64,000 bases of DNA from Spirodela intermedia (GCA_902729315.2 LR746274.1:248001-312000); one strand, 5' to 3'; counted from the stretch's first letter, positions 1 through 11,473 are shown. A program made the numbers and translations. The notes: generated from the letters alone by a model not told the origin.

Positions 1-2000
1 TTCCTCAATTGTGACCCCTCTCACCAATCTTTTGAGGAAAGATGAGTGTTGGCAATAGATGTTACGTTGATGTGTGAAGAAGTTTTTAGCAAAACTCAAG
101 GAGGTAATTTCATCAAAATATCTCATTCGACAGCCAGATTTTGATAAACCATTCGTCTTACACATAGATACTAACAGTGAGGCAATGGGGGGAATGCTCA
201 ACTAAGAAGGGCATTCGGTGACTTTTGAAAGTCGGAAGCTAAATAGTGCCAAATAAAACTATTTCATCCACGAAAGAGAGATGACAATAATTATTCACTA
301 CTTAAAGATATGGTGGCATTACCTGCTTCATAGTCAGTTCACCATATTCATTGACAATGTGACAAATACTTATTTTTCATCATAACTAAGACTCATGAAT
401 AAGTAAGTGAGATATCAACAATTTATGATGGAATACAATTGTGATATTCATCATAAACTAAGGGCACAAAATGTCGTTGCATACACCCTCAACTGCGGGG
501 CGACAACAACAAAGATCAATGTGGTCAACATAATAGAACTAATTATGGACTCCTATGCTTAGAAGATGTTGGCCCGCATTCAGATTAGCACAACACGATA
601 GTATTGGTTCAAAGATGGACTACTATTCGCAAAGGGATGCCGAATATACATCTCAACAACTAAGGACCTTTGGTGAAAATTAACTATGGAAGTACACAAC
701 ACTTGGTGGTCGGGTGACTTGAGTCAATAATGTACCTTGACCTTGTTGAGTAGGGACTACTTCTAGCCAAGAATAGAGAAAGATATAGATGCCTATGTCG
801 AGTCATGTATGATCTGCTAGTAAGAAAAGATAGAACGTCGCACTTGGCAAGATTATTACAATCACTGTCCATTCTGGAGGTACCATGGCACACTATTACC
901 TTTGACTTCATTACTAACTTTTTGAAGAATGGGGAGGCCGATACCATACTCATGATCATTGATAAACTCACGAAGTATTAGATATTTGAGATTAGTAACT
1001 AGTATTGCTCAGTAGAAAAGGTGACACAATTGATATTCAAGCATGTGGTTAAGCATTAGAGGCTACGCCAAAGGATCATATTTGATAGAGATGCACGTTT
1101 CACTGAGAGATTATGAAAAATGTTGTTCACTAAATTAGGGACACAATTGTATTTCTCTACTGCATATCATCCACATATAGATGGCTAGATAGAATGTCTC
1201 AATAGTATGTTGGAAGAATATCTTAAACATTATGTCTCGGCCAAGCAAGACAATTAGGCAGAACTACTAGATTCAACACAATTGACATACAAACTCCAAC
1301 GATGTAGTGTTATGGGTTACTCTCCCTTCGAACTAGCCACATGCTGTCAACCATTGATGTCCCTCCAACTACTAGATGGCCCCAAGAGGTGTCATGTAGC
1401 CACTAGACTAGTGATGGAGCACATAGACATACTAGAGATAATGAAGGACAATCTCTAGTAAATAGTGAATAAAATGAAAAAATACACAAACAAACATTGA
1501 TATGAAGTCGAGTTTTAGTCAGGTGATAACTTAGGATGAACCCCAAAATTCACCGATGCATGAGAGACACTATTAAGAGCCGAAGTTTACTTCCACAGTT
1601 TGAAGGCCCCTTCACTATCTTGGACTGAATCGACTTAGTGGCATATATAATATAGTTGCCCTTGAGGTTGTCCATTCACTCGGTTTTCCACGTATCGTTA
1701 TTGAAGCGGTACAAGTTTGACCAGAAGAACTTAAAAAGGAATAGAGTCATGCAACAACCTCCATTAGTTAAAACAACATTCTCAAGAAAAATCAGTTATA
1801 TCCTGACCCACAAGTTCACTAATAGAGGTGGCCACCACAGTGTGCACAAGCACACTGACTTTCTCATACGATGGGAAGGGGACTCACATGAAGCGACAAT
1901 GTGGCACCACAAGAAGGACCTATGATAGTTTGAGGAACAACTTGTTAAGTACCTCGCAACTCACCCGATAAGAATATCATATTCTTCAAGGGGGGGAGAA
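1..2000 (+). mobile_element. Decayed Ty3/gypsy chromovirus, 3' half of internal region
   Basis: The window opens inside the pol region of a dead LTR retrotransposon. About 1-560 matches the RNase H region of the second copy (around 56.6-57.0 kb). About 890-980 encodes a broken integrase core: an ITFDFIT-like segment, then a stretch resembling NGEADTILMIIDKLTKY. Positions 1656-1925 keep an open frame ending in a chromodomain (HTDFLIRWEGDSHEATMWHH followed by KKDL). That domain places the element among the chromoviruses, whose integrase carries a C-terminal chromodomain. A purine tract (about 1988-1997) sits directly before the 3' LTR. Many in-frame TAG and TAA codons, often where CAG or TGG would be expected, show it is inactive. 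The 5' half lies outside the window. Confidence 0.85.
1656..1925 (+). pseudogene. Integrase C-terminus with chromodomain (gypsy copy 1 remnant)
   Basis: This open frame is the integrase tail plus chromodomain of the decayed gypsy element. It starts inside the SIHSVFHVSLLKRY segment typical of the GPY/F-to-chromodomain linker. It ends with the chromodomain core, where the aromatic and W residues of FLIRWEG and the MWHH segment stand in for the usual W-K-G-Y and T-W-E-P motifs. In active chromoviruses this domain directs integration toward particular chromatin. Here it is only a fragment of a broken polyprotein, and upstream frames are interrupted. The ATG at 1656 is internal and not a real translation start. 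Confidence 0.7.
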
Positions 2001-2658
2001 TGTTACAGAGGAAGCAACGGCATAGTAGACCTACAAGGTACAATAGGCACATGCAATAGGGTAGGCTCACATGGCGGGATAAGCACACATGGTGCGGTGG
2101 ACACGGGCAGCACGATAGGCACAATGGGTGCATACGGCACAGCAGAAACATGCAACACGGCACGTGCATTCGACATAACGAGCATAGTGGATGTGCGTGG
2201 CACAATAGGTGCATGCAACAAGATGGACTTGCGCAGCATAATGGCAAGGCATGACATCATAGGACCCAAGACAAAATGGCTCCTCAGACACATAGAACCC
2301 CCACATGAGGTGAAAAGACTAATACACTTGTGCAATGGTGGAAATATAGTCTTGGGGGACAGTGGATGCTAATAGGTGGGATGACACTTGGGCAAGTGTA
2401 ATGGTTGGCAGGGTGTCTAAGGCACCCCAACAGCTAGCGAGCAAGACGATCATTATGCCCCAATGGCTAACTACAGCTTAGGTGTAACAGCTATTTCAAA
2501 TCCCCTGTAATGGCTAGTCCGCTTTGCCTCCTTCATAACTGAAGAAAGTGGGGAGCAGACGAGAAGAGGGACCCCTTTGTGAGCTTTATTAAATATCCAA
2601 AGGGCTAATTGGAGAGTGGATCTTAGTTATCTCGTGCCATCTCACTTGAGGTGTAACA
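2001..2658 (+). repeat. 3' LTR of gypsy copy 1
   Basis: The LTR begins TGTTACAGAGG directly after a purine tract and ends GGTGTAACA. The 7-bp ends TGTTACA and TGTAACA are perfect inverted repeats of each other, as expected for LTR termini. The same sequence recurs at about 50264-52404 (with an insertion) and 58504-59166, which confirms the boundary. The left third consists of imperfect short repeats around GGCACAATGGGTGCATAC. The short open frames across it on both strands come from this simple structure and are not genes. Confidence 0.8.
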
Positions 2659-3089
2659 ACAAGGCATGCACCTATCCTCAAAGTGTATATGTTGCATGAA
2701 TTAGTATAAAGAAGAGAGTTTGAGTCACTTATTATTTTATAGAAGATGGGCGTTGAGTGTTGGAAATGATTCATGAGGGAATGGAGGCTACCAAACCTAA
2801 AATCTAAACCATTTTCATGATATTGTATTTCTTCTTTAATGAAAAGGAAGGATTGACAAGTCTACTCTCCATAATCACCTTTGCATGTACGCTATGGGAA
2901 ACTTAGAAAGGTAAAAATATCATCTATATGGGGAGGGGAGATATTTGTACATCAGCCTTGATCATCTATAGGTGTCAAATATAGGTGGTTGACTTAGCAT
3001 AAATGGTAGAGTCAAAGAAACCCAACACTTACAAGGATTAAGAAATTGCTTAAAGGTGGGTGATTAAAATCTTAGGAGCCAACATTATA

Positions 3090-3430
3090 CATGAGTTGGT
3101 CTTGATTAGATGAAACATTCAAAATTAATGTCGATGAAGCATCATTTAGTAACCATAGAAAGATTGCTAATATAAAGGAAGAATGTAGGGCTATGATAGA
3201 TGAATAATCTCTTTGGTGCAGCATACATTTAAAAATATTATTATTGAAATAAACTCCTTGTCAATCTCTAACATGATGTGTAGTAACCATTGTAAAATAT
3301 GGCTTTTAGAAAAATAGTGTACAGAAAATTTGAACTCTCTTAATGTTGTATGCATGATCTCTTACTATGTAAAAGAAGGGAACACAATATCATACATACT
3401 AGCCAAAAAAGGAGTGCCCTAGGAAGGGGA
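3090..3430 (+). pseudogene. LINE (L1-type) RNase H domain remnant
   Basis: Conceptual translation gives FKINVDEASF and, about 80 codons later, YVKEGNTISYILAKKG. These resemble the two ends of the RNase H domain found at the C-terminus of plant LINE ORF2 proteins (WxKLNVDGA... and V-x-R-E-x-N-x-x-A-D-x-L-A-K). The spacing is reasonable for that domain. The frame contains stops and the catalytic residues between the ends are not clearly kept. This looks like the 3' remnant of a 5'-truncated, old LINE insertion. An exonised RNase H fragment is less likely. Confidence 0.45.
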
Positions 3431-4125
3431 CAACATGTATAAAACACCTCAAGAACTCCTGAAGATTGTGCGATGTTGTTACATCCTAGAAAAGCGAGAT
3501 TTCTCTAACATACAATAGCGTAGGCACATACTTATCCAAACTTTAAAGAAAAAAATGCATGGAACAATGAGAAAGTTTCATAAGCTCAAAGGAAAGGAAG
3601 GGTCAATGATAAGGGCAGTGCCTAAGCTAGACTGTAGTAGTTAATCATCCATGCCATGTTTGATGTGGGTTGAAGAACATGACAACTGGTTTGTCAAACC
3701 CAAACATAGATTATAGTAGCCAAGGTTTGAACTGCAAAACCTCATGTCAGGAGCCATCTTTATTCTTTGGTAATTGTTTGGAACACCTCGATATCTACCA
3801 TTGGAAAATAGAGAAAGACAAGGGAGGAAAGTACCAATAAATAAAGGAAGTGGAGTGAAAGGTCCAAAAGGTCGTAATTCCTATCCCTCCCGAGCCTCAT
3901 ACCTCTGGAGAAAAAAAAAGAAGTAAAAGAGAGAGGAAAGAAAGAATAATAATAAAAAAAGAGATATAGAAGAAAGGAAAAATGTAAATCCATGAGGAAA
4001 GAGCTACCTATCTCTTAGGGTCTTTTAACATCTAAATGAAGAAGTTAGATGTCATGGGGGAAAGAGAACCAAAAAATATAAAGCCATGATCAATGGCATG
4101 AGGTCTAGTGGTTTAGTCCTTAGTT

Positions 4126-4361
4126 GAGCTGATTAAGAAGGGAAGAGACCTAAACATCAATTCTGAAACTCATTCTTCTTAGTTGGAAGGGAAACGGTGG
4201 GAAAGACATGGTGAAGACTCCACGAGTGCCCAATCTTGAAACAGAGCTGATTAAGAAGGGAAGGCACTTGAACATCAATTCTAGAAACTCATTCTTCCTA
4301 GCTGGAGGGAAAACGGTGGGGAAGGCATGGTGAAGACTCCACGAGTGCCCAATCTTGAAAC
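4126..4361. repeat. Two tandem copies of a 118-bp unit
   Basis: The segment starting GAGCTGATTAAGAAGGGAAG occurs at 4126 and again at 4244, and both copies run through to CCAATCTTGAAAC. The units differ by scattered substitutions and small indels, so the duplication is not recent. No coding role is visible. Confidence 0.85.
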
Positions 4362-4716
4362 TAAGGGTCATGTTCAGAAGAAGGCTAAAGACGAGCAACT
4401 GGCTTAACACTGGTTATCATGTTAGTGGCAGAAGTGAACGACAACAAATCACCTTGCTAAGTGAGCAGGTTATGGGCCTATCATAAAGAAAGGGACGAAT
4501 TAAGACTTAGCCAGGTCATACATGTGATCCAATAAACATACCGGCTGTGGGCCAGTACGGCTGCTGGGTCTGCACGTAAATTGGTTTTGGAAGAGGCTTA
4601 GGAGAAAAAGGAAATTCCCATTAACCATGCCCCCCGCCGCGTGACGAGACTGGATCGTATGGTCGTTGAATGCACATGATTCAGTGTCAAAACAAAGTCC
4701 TAATCTTACCAATTTA

Positions 4717-6350
4717 TGATTAATCAAAGTAATTAATTAGTATAATGGTAAGTAAGGGTCGAATCCACGGAGAATTAGGGAAATTTGAGAGATATCTTTG
4801 AAATTCGGTCAAATCGGACGATGAAATTAAGTTAGAAATTGGGCAATTTATATTAAGAAAGATAACTCAATTTCGAATCCACGGAATCAAAAATCAGGTG
4901 ATTTGGATGAGAATTCGAAGAGTAATCGAAGTTTGAAGTTAAGAGAAATTTTCGTATCGAGAAATGATTAAAAACAGAAATTAAAACTAAATTAAACTTA
5001 ATCTACAATACTTAAAGTAAAATTAACACTAAATTAGTCTTCGAAATGATCCAATTAATCGCCGGATGCAAGGCTTTTCATTCCGAATTTTCGAAGACGA
5101 AAGAGAAGTTCAAGACTTGATTTCTTCCAATTATTTCAATAAAAAAATTGAAATTAAACATCCAACAGAAGCGGAAATGAGTTGCGAACACAATGAAAAA
5201 GATGGCGCGCGAATTGGAGCTCTAGTCAAAGAGAATTTGAAGATTGATCGCGGGCAGTTCTTCCGTCGCGAAGAACGGATTTTATAAAATTCGGAAATGA
5301 TCGTGGCCGTCCGATCTGATGGAGTTGATCGCGATGGACGATCGCGATGAGACGCCTCTTCACGAATCGTCGCGACGATTCGACGATCGTCCGATCGTGA
5401 TCGTGCGGTTAAGATGTAATTTGATGTCCATCTAATGTGAATAATCTGGACCGTTATAACTCTCGATCAGACGGTCGCGATTTATTCACTTAAGTGAGTA
5501 CTTAGGCGTTGTTGATCTCTGATCGCGTGGACCTCGATTCCACGTGATCTACGCACGCTATTTGTCGCGATGTCGATCGGACGCACGAGATCACGCCACG
5601 CGTCAGTACAGAAGAAAACTAAGGGACTTTAGTCCCATACGGAAAAAACAAAGGAGTATATTCAAATATATAAGATATGACTTTATTAAATAAATATATA
5701 TAGAAAATATAAATACGCCACGTGTCACATCAGCGCCACGCAGCCGCCCGCGTGCTGTCCACGTGGCAGAGCAACGTGGCCCCGAGTACCACGTCGCATC
5801 CACGTGTACACGCGCGACATGTAACCCCCTTTTTTTGCGATTTTTTAAATTAATTTAAAACATTTAAAAATCGAAAATAAATATAAATAAATTCAGAAAA
5901 ATTCCAGAAAATTCTATAAAAATTGTAAAAACCATAACTTTCAAAATACGACTCCAAATTAATTCAAATTTGTTTTTTTGGATTCAAAATTGAATAATCT
6001 ATCATTGTAAAAGGTCAAATTATTAAAATAAGAAGATAATTACATTTTAATTAATTTTATACATTTATGTATTATATAAAATAAATACATAAATGTTAAT
6101 AAATATCTTTTCTCTCATATTTTCACTCTTAAAACATGATTATGATCATAAATATAATTAGGATTAAATATTTTAATGTGTAATTATTTATAATAATCCA
6201 TAATTTGGTGTATTTTTAGATCATAACATGAATTTACACAAAATGATAGAAATATACTTAAAATATGATAACATGCATATATTTGTAATGATTAATACCT
6301 TAATTTGCATTAATAATTATATAATTACATGCATAAATAGCATGTTATCA
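4717..6350 (-). mobile_element. Solo-LTR-like insertion A (about 1634 bp)
   Basis: On the minus strand this block begins TGATAACATGC (6350 downward). It ends with a segment reading CCGTGGATTCGACCCTTAC followed by TTACC, then GATTAATCA near 4717. A 'GTGGATTCGACCC...TTACC' motif close to the 3' end is, from memory, typical of LTRs of Tat-like plant Ty3/gypsy elements. No protein domains are present, so a solo LTR is the simplest reading. The length nearly equals two other TGAT...TCA insertions in this window. I see no clear target-site duplication. A CpG-dense part (about 5270-5600) and several CACGTG boxes lie inside. Confidence 0.5.
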
Positions 6351-7933
6351 CCGCGCCACCATGATATCACATTCATGAAATAACGTTATAATCTGCTATT
6401 TCATGAATGTGATTTTATCTTTTTTTAAGAAAATTGAAAAGAGAGAAATTTGTTGATCTGCTATTTCATGAATGTACTCTCTCTCCCTCTCTCTCTCTCC
6501 CTCGCCATATCCAGCGCTTCTAGGGAAGGACGCCCTCATGATGCAATGGTCTCCCTCTCCCCCTCTCTCTACAGCCATATCCCGATTCTAGGGTTGAACA
6601 TCCTCACAATGCGATGGTGATCGACTCTTTCCATTACAGAGGCCTGCCCCCTAGGTGAATCATGAGAGGAGGACGGGTCAACAAAGTGAGGAGAAACATT
6701 TCACGTGGGGCCGGTGCACCTGCTCGACGACTTCTTTCAGACGACTGTGGGAGGTGAAGAGAATAAACGGAGGTGAGAATGAACAGTTTTCTCACATGCA
6801 GCTCCCGCTCTGGGCCCACTATTATGGTTTGGTGACTGTAGCCCTGCTCAGTGCCGTGAGTCGCTCGCTTGTGGGTCCAATGAGCAGACCAAGCTAAACT
6901 TTTTGAGGAATTAAGATCGACTAGTGAGAATTTTCCCGGTAGAAAAGACTGAATAAGATAGGGGAGCCAATGGTAAAGGAAATCGCCTCATCTAGATCAT
7001 AGTCAGAGGCTTTCACCAGCTTCAAATCGCCGCCAGCGCCGCAAGTTGGCGATGGTTGCATCGCTGCTGCTCGCTGTGGTGAGGAAAGAAGCTTCGGCCG
7101 CTGCCCTCGTCCCACGCCGTGGGCGAGAAGGGCCAGCCAATTTCGCTAGCTGCTAAGCGATCTTGATGGTAGCAACTACCAGTTTGCCCACATTCGTCTG
7201 ACCCTGATTTAATGCGGTCGCTAGCGCGGAGGATGATGCGGGCTGCATTAATTAACAAGTTTTCATTCAGATCTCACTTTTATCAAATAAATTATTTTAA
7301 TATTTTTTATCTAAGAAGTATACGTTGACTTTCTCTGTGTTTCATTACCGACCATAACACTCATCTGGAAAATAGATACTTCTCCCACCAGTTCATTAGA
7401 CCCTTGAGCAATCTATTTATAGAAATTAACATAAAGACAAATTCGTAGATATTTCAGTCGTAAGAACTGATGATGCTCTACAGTCGACTAAAATTATTCT
7501 TTTACTTTGCATCGTACTGCTTGCCGTGGTTGTTGAGGTCTCCGTCTTCAAGATATTTCTTCGCGAATCTGCAGTTTTTGTCTAATATTTCGTAATGATC
7601 CTGTTGTGAGAAGGTGGGAACAGGAGAGGCCACTAGGGCATCGGATGAGGCCACCGTCACCTTCCGCCGTTGACGTCCAATCACACCCCCCCAGCCGTCC
7701 ACGGGAGAGCAAGCCACCTGTCAAACACGTTGATCCGAGCATGACTTTAAGTACCGGTTCCGTAAGCAAAGAGAGAGTCCTCATTAGTCTGTTCTAAAGT
7801 GCTCTGCGTGGTTTTAACAAGATTCAGTCCATATTCGCTGAACAATGTGGTGGTCTGGTCTATTGTCTATTGTCTATTCTTCAACGATGGAGGACGGTAC
7901 CTTTATGGACAGCGGCGGAGAGAGAGGGCGTAA
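6351..7933. other. Intergenic region downstream of the first NHL gene
   Basis: This region contains a 17-bp-arm inverted repeat (6366-6413) and two CT-rich patches (about 6476-6503 and 6550-6572) inside an imperfect local duplication of roughly 75 bp. The rest is unremarkable sequence. Several short frames between 6396 and 7797 overlap on both strands and show no domain. The 3' untranslated region of the NHL gene probably occupies the right end. Confidence 0.5.
6366..6413. repeat. Perfect 17-bp inverted repeat (hairpin)
   Basis: ATCACATTCATGAAATA at 6366-6382 is matched by its exact reverse complement at 6397-6413, with a 14-bp spacer. The right arm and its left flank (ATCTGCTATTTCATGAATGT) recur almost unchanged near 6457-6475. 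Confidence 0.85.
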
Positions 7934-8584
7934 TCAGACGCTGACGCTGCACGAGGAGGTCCGCTGGAAGCGGATGAGCGGCGACGGGTAGTACCCGTTG
8001 CCGGAGACGGCCCGGTCGCCGGAGAAGCTCAGGAGAGCGGGGCAGTCGACTGTGAGGCGATAACGGTTGGAGGTCCAGCTGCCGACCTTCCAGCGGACCC
8101 GGCCGAGGATCTTCACCCGCAGTATGAGGAGCCCGTCACTCTTGTCCTGTGCCAGCGACGCCGCAAGGTAGGGCGCAATGGGGACGTTCACGCCGCAGAG
8201 AAACGGCGACCAAAGGAGCACGTCCTTGTGGCCCTGGTACGTCGGCGGGAGCGGGGTGGCGGGAGTGATCTGCTGCGACATGTACGCCGCGTACACGTCG
8301 AGCCTGTCGTAGTAGACGCCGACGCGTCCGTTGGGGTTGCGGGTGGAGATGACGACCTGGATGCTCACGGAGATCAGGTTGGGGAACTCGCTGGAGGCGT
8401 TGAAGAAGGTGACGGAGGCATCCTGGAGGTAGAACTTGGGCTTGGTGGGCCGGAGGACCAGCCACACAATCAGGACTGTGAGGAGCACTAGGAAGACCAG
8501 GAGGACCAGGCCCCAGACGATCCGCCAGTACAGAGTAAGCCATTTGAGCTGGAGCTTGCGCTCCTTATGCTTCTTGTCCGACAT
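7934..8584 (-). CDS. NHL / LEA_2 family membrane protein (216 aa)
   Basis: This is a single-exon gene of the NDR1/HIN1-like (NHL) family, plasma-membrane-associated proteins linked to defence and stress responses. The protein has a short basic N-terminus (MSDKKHKERK), one hydrophobic segment at about residues 21-44 (a type II anchor), and then a LEA_2 domain. The domain carries the family motif NPNGRVGVYYD (83-93), the LPPTYQGHK segment (112-120), VRWKVGSW (163-170) and a late cysteine pair (181, 212). I chose the Met at 8584 because it precedes the conserved basic tail. The frame stays open upstream to 8659, but that adds a low-complexity stretch not usual in the family. Its nearest neighbour is a second NHL gene about 2.9 kb away on the same strand. 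Which ligand or partner it has cannot be told. Confidence 0.88.
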   Translation of the reverse strand: MSDKKHKERKLQLKWLTLYWRIVWGLVLLVFLVLLTVLIVWLVLRPTKPKFYLQDASVTFFNASSEFPNLISVSIQVVISTRNPNGRVGVYYDRLDVYAAYMSQQITPATPLPPTYQGHKDVLLWSPFLCGVNVPIAPYLAASLAQDKSDGLLILRVKILGRVRWKVGSWTSNRYRLTVDCPALLSFSGDRAVSGNGYYPSPLIRFQRTSSCSVSV

Positions 8585-9160
8585 GGCGGCGCCGCCGGCG
8601 GAAGGTGGGGGGATGGGGAAGAAAGACAGACCGACGAGGGAGGAGGCTAATGCAGGCACCGGCGGGGAGGAGGGTGGGGTGATAAAAATAACGATAGAGT
8701 TGGGCCGTGCGCGGTGTGATGACCTGCGGTGAGCTTAAAGGACAAAGGAGGGGGAGATGCCGGTGGGCGGTCGCAGTCGTGGCTGTCGGGGAGTAAGTTT
8801 TGAAATGTGGTGTGGACATTGTGAACCGGATAACAAGCCCACTAACCGTGGCGACACCGGGAGTCGGGCCCGCAAAGAGAAATAGAATCTGGGCCGCTGT
8901 TGGAGCCACGCACGGCCTCCCCGAGCCTGCCAGCAGAGATGCCACGCGGTTGGGCGGCCAGGCCCGTCACGGAAGACGACGCCTCGCCCGACGCGCCTCC
9001 TCCTTCGCGTCGTCGTCCTCGTCTCATTGAAGGGATGCTGAATGCTGGAGTTATGAGAAGGATGACAGGAAACCACAGGGGCGGTCTGTTCCTGAGAAGC
9101 TAATTTTATTGGCCATTTTTAAGTTGAAAGGCTTCTTTCAGCTTCAGACAGCTTAGCTTT
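8585..9160. promoter_or_regulatory. Upstream region of the first NHL gene
   Basis: This stretch lies directly 5' of the NHL start on the minus strand and should contain its 5' UTR and promoter. Overlapping frames on both strands have no recognisable domain and reflect high GC content. No TATA box can be chosen with confidence, although an AT-rich GTTATTTTTATCA-like stretch lies about 100 bp upstream of the start codon. Confidence 0.35.
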
Positions 9161-9245
9161 CCCCTCCCTCCCTCTCTCTCGCTCTCTCTCTCCCGCTCTC
9201 TCTCTCGCTCTCGCTCTCTCTCTCTCTCTCGCTCTCTCTCTCCCG

Positions 9246-9298
<53 letters not shown>

Positions 9299-9299
9299 G

Positions 9300-9334
<35 letters not shown>

Positions 9335-9348
9335 CTCTACCTCTCTCG
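9161..9348. repeat. Compound CT/GA microsatellite with higher-order units
   Basis: About 190 bp is nearly pure CT on the plus strand (GA on the minus). It is broken by three copies of TCCCGCTCTCTCTCTCGCTC starting at 9191, 9241 and 9295, roughly 50 bp apart. It sits about 580-760 bp upstream of the first NHL start, so it could lie in that gene's distal promoter. The ER-repeat reading frame across it is an artefact. Confidence 0.95.
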
Positions 9349-11473
9349 CAGTGTTCCTGCTGCCGACGGCTTACACTAGGTCTTCGGTTAAACAGGGATT
9401 CGAATGCCGGCAACTTGAGTAAGTAATGGGTCGGCATCATCTTGCCATTACCGCGTCAGTATCTGTCCTCTATGAGACAGAGAGAGCAACGGTTTGTCTG
9501 CTCACCCGGCAGGCCCGAGCCGGAGACCATCAGGCAGCGGCGCCGCCTGAAGGGACGCGCTCGAACACCCATCGCCGGAGCCCGCCGGCGGCCGGCGGCG
9601 CTCATGCCGGAAATGGAGGCCCATTGTCGCCGGGGAGGTCACGTCAAGAGGGTGCCCGGTCTCCGTCACGGCCGTCGTCGGGCTTCGGAAAGTTTTCACG
9701 GCTATGACTGACTGAAGGTATCCATCCCAAAGCGAGGACCGACATATAATCACATATCTAATCGTATGGCCATACTTTTGCCACTTCTTCGGCTATTAGG
9801 CACCAAGAATATCCCCATGTTCTGGCGTTGACTGTCACCCGAGGCTAATCCAGAACAGGGAGGGTTTTGGTCAACTGCGGGACGAGAATGTGAATGCGTC
9901 AAGTGGGAATTCTTATTCCAAAAGCAAATATGGAGCAAGAGATACCATATTCAATCTCTAACTAGGAGCACGAACAAAAATCCACGGTTTTCAGCCCAAC
10001 TTGTAGCCAAGAACGAAAAGTTTGACGAATCAAAGCCTAAAATAGAACAAATTCAGAGGTGAGGCCGTCAGTTTAACTGGCTCTATAAGTTGTAGTCCCT
10101 GATATTAAATGACAAGATTATATAATGCGATAAATCGAAATTTTTGCGAGCTAAGTCGGATATATTTCTCATGAGAAATAAATATTTTCACGCATATTTT
10201 CTGTGGACTAAAGACTCCCAGATGACCTTCCCCTTTTCCTTTTTCATGAAGAGAATATGCAGAATTCCCTTATATCTAATATCCCTTTTTGGATCATCTA
10301 ATCCTGTTTGAAGTCAGACGGGCTGACTAAAATGTAATGATTCCAACTAGTTTCAGGAGTCAGCTAGGAAATGCCCGGGCCATCTTTAAAACTGATATAT
10401 AATTTTCTGTAAAGAAGCATGAACACTCCTTCTGGCTTCACGTTGATTCTAATAGAAAACCCAGAGGAAACAGTGTATAGGGTAGCGATTCATCCACCAT
10501 CACCATGAGAGGTTTGACCGAGCTCTGGTCCTAAATGCCTGGCGCCATTGATTGGGCTACTAAGGAAGATTTCACATGGTGGGATCTGAAAGCTTCTGCG
10601 CAAACACTAAACCGGAACATAGTTCAAAGGAGAAGAATTTTAAGTTTGGAACATGAAACTGCTGAACATTGTTCCTAGAACCATCAGAGAAACTGGAGCA
10701 GCAGGCGGGCCAAGGCAAAGGAACCTCACTGTGTATGAATGATGATCCTCGGATAATGTGCTTGGAAGGATCCACAGAACTAGGACTGATATATCCTCTT
10801 GTTCATAAAGTATGTACTAAAGTAGATGACATAATAAAGTGCTATTGAGTTTTAAAGAATCAACTCTTTCATGGTTACATCCCACTGTGATGCAATTTAT
10901 CACAATTTTAACTAAGGATCAGGAGAGATAGGGTTTCTGGTGACAGCTTGGAGGATTACAGGCACGAATGGTGCTTTTCTACTTGGCTGTTTTTTTACAG
11001 TAATTGCGAAGATTAGTGCAACCCTCTGTGTTTGATTCTTCTGATGGGTGGTCAAGTAATAGAAACGTAGGTGGAAGTATCCACAGAACTCCCACGGATG
11101 AAAATTCTCCCATCAAGTAGGCCACAAAGATTTTCTGATTGCCTGGAAGTGATCGTTGTATGAAAGAGAGACTCTCCAGAAGATTCATGAGATCGGTTGG
11201 GTTGTTCTCCATAGGACGCATGAGAATGGTCGAAACAGGAATGGAAATGCAGGTATAGGCGGCAAAAGGAAAGAAGAACAGAAAAAGAATGAGACGAACC
11301 AAAAATCATTTTTATTTACATCGATATCTGCCATTTAATATGAAGAACCTCTGTTTCACATTGTTAGTAATCAGAACAGAAAATCATGGCACCGCGATCC
11401 ATCACAAACAGGACATGCTTTCACTATACTAGAACAACGAAGAAGACGAGGAAAGAAGAAACCTAAGGAGCAC
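9349..11473. other. Intergenic region between the two NHL genes
   Basis: No gene is supported. The GC-rich part (9440-9710) has open frames on both strands without domains. A 107-codon minus-strand frame (10979-11302) begins with a hydrophobic stretch but matches no family I know, and lies in the probable 3' flank of the second NHL gene. I see nothing else of note. Confidence 0.5.

Larger units (their letters stand above)
2659..4716. other. Intergenic repeat-derived DNA
   Basis: No intact gene is visible. The stretch holds a LINE RNase H remnant (about 3090-3430) and a 118-bp tandem duplication (4126-4361). The rest is AT-rich sequence I do not recognise. The short frames at 3760-3993, 4150-4410 and 4500-4727 on the minus strand lack any recognisable domain. 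Confidence 0.6.

Noticed and set aside
2003-2372. Cys/His/Ala-rich frames on both strands in the LTR
   Set aside because: They arise from short imperfect subrepeats inside the LTR, and similar shadows occur in the other LTR copies.
4745-4775. tRNA-like T-arm sequence (GGGTCGAATCCAC)
   Set aside because: No acceptor stem, D arm or anticodon arm can be built around it. The motif is typical of the 3' end of plant Ty3/gypsy LTRs.
9153-9440. Minus-strand frame encoding a long Glu-Arg repeat protein
   Set aside because: It is a direct translation of the CT/GA microsatellite, with no other coding evidence.
10979-11302. 107-codon minus-strand frame with a hydrophobic start
   Set aside because: No family match, overlapping frames, and location in the probable 3' flank of an NHL gene. 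Not enough to call a gene.
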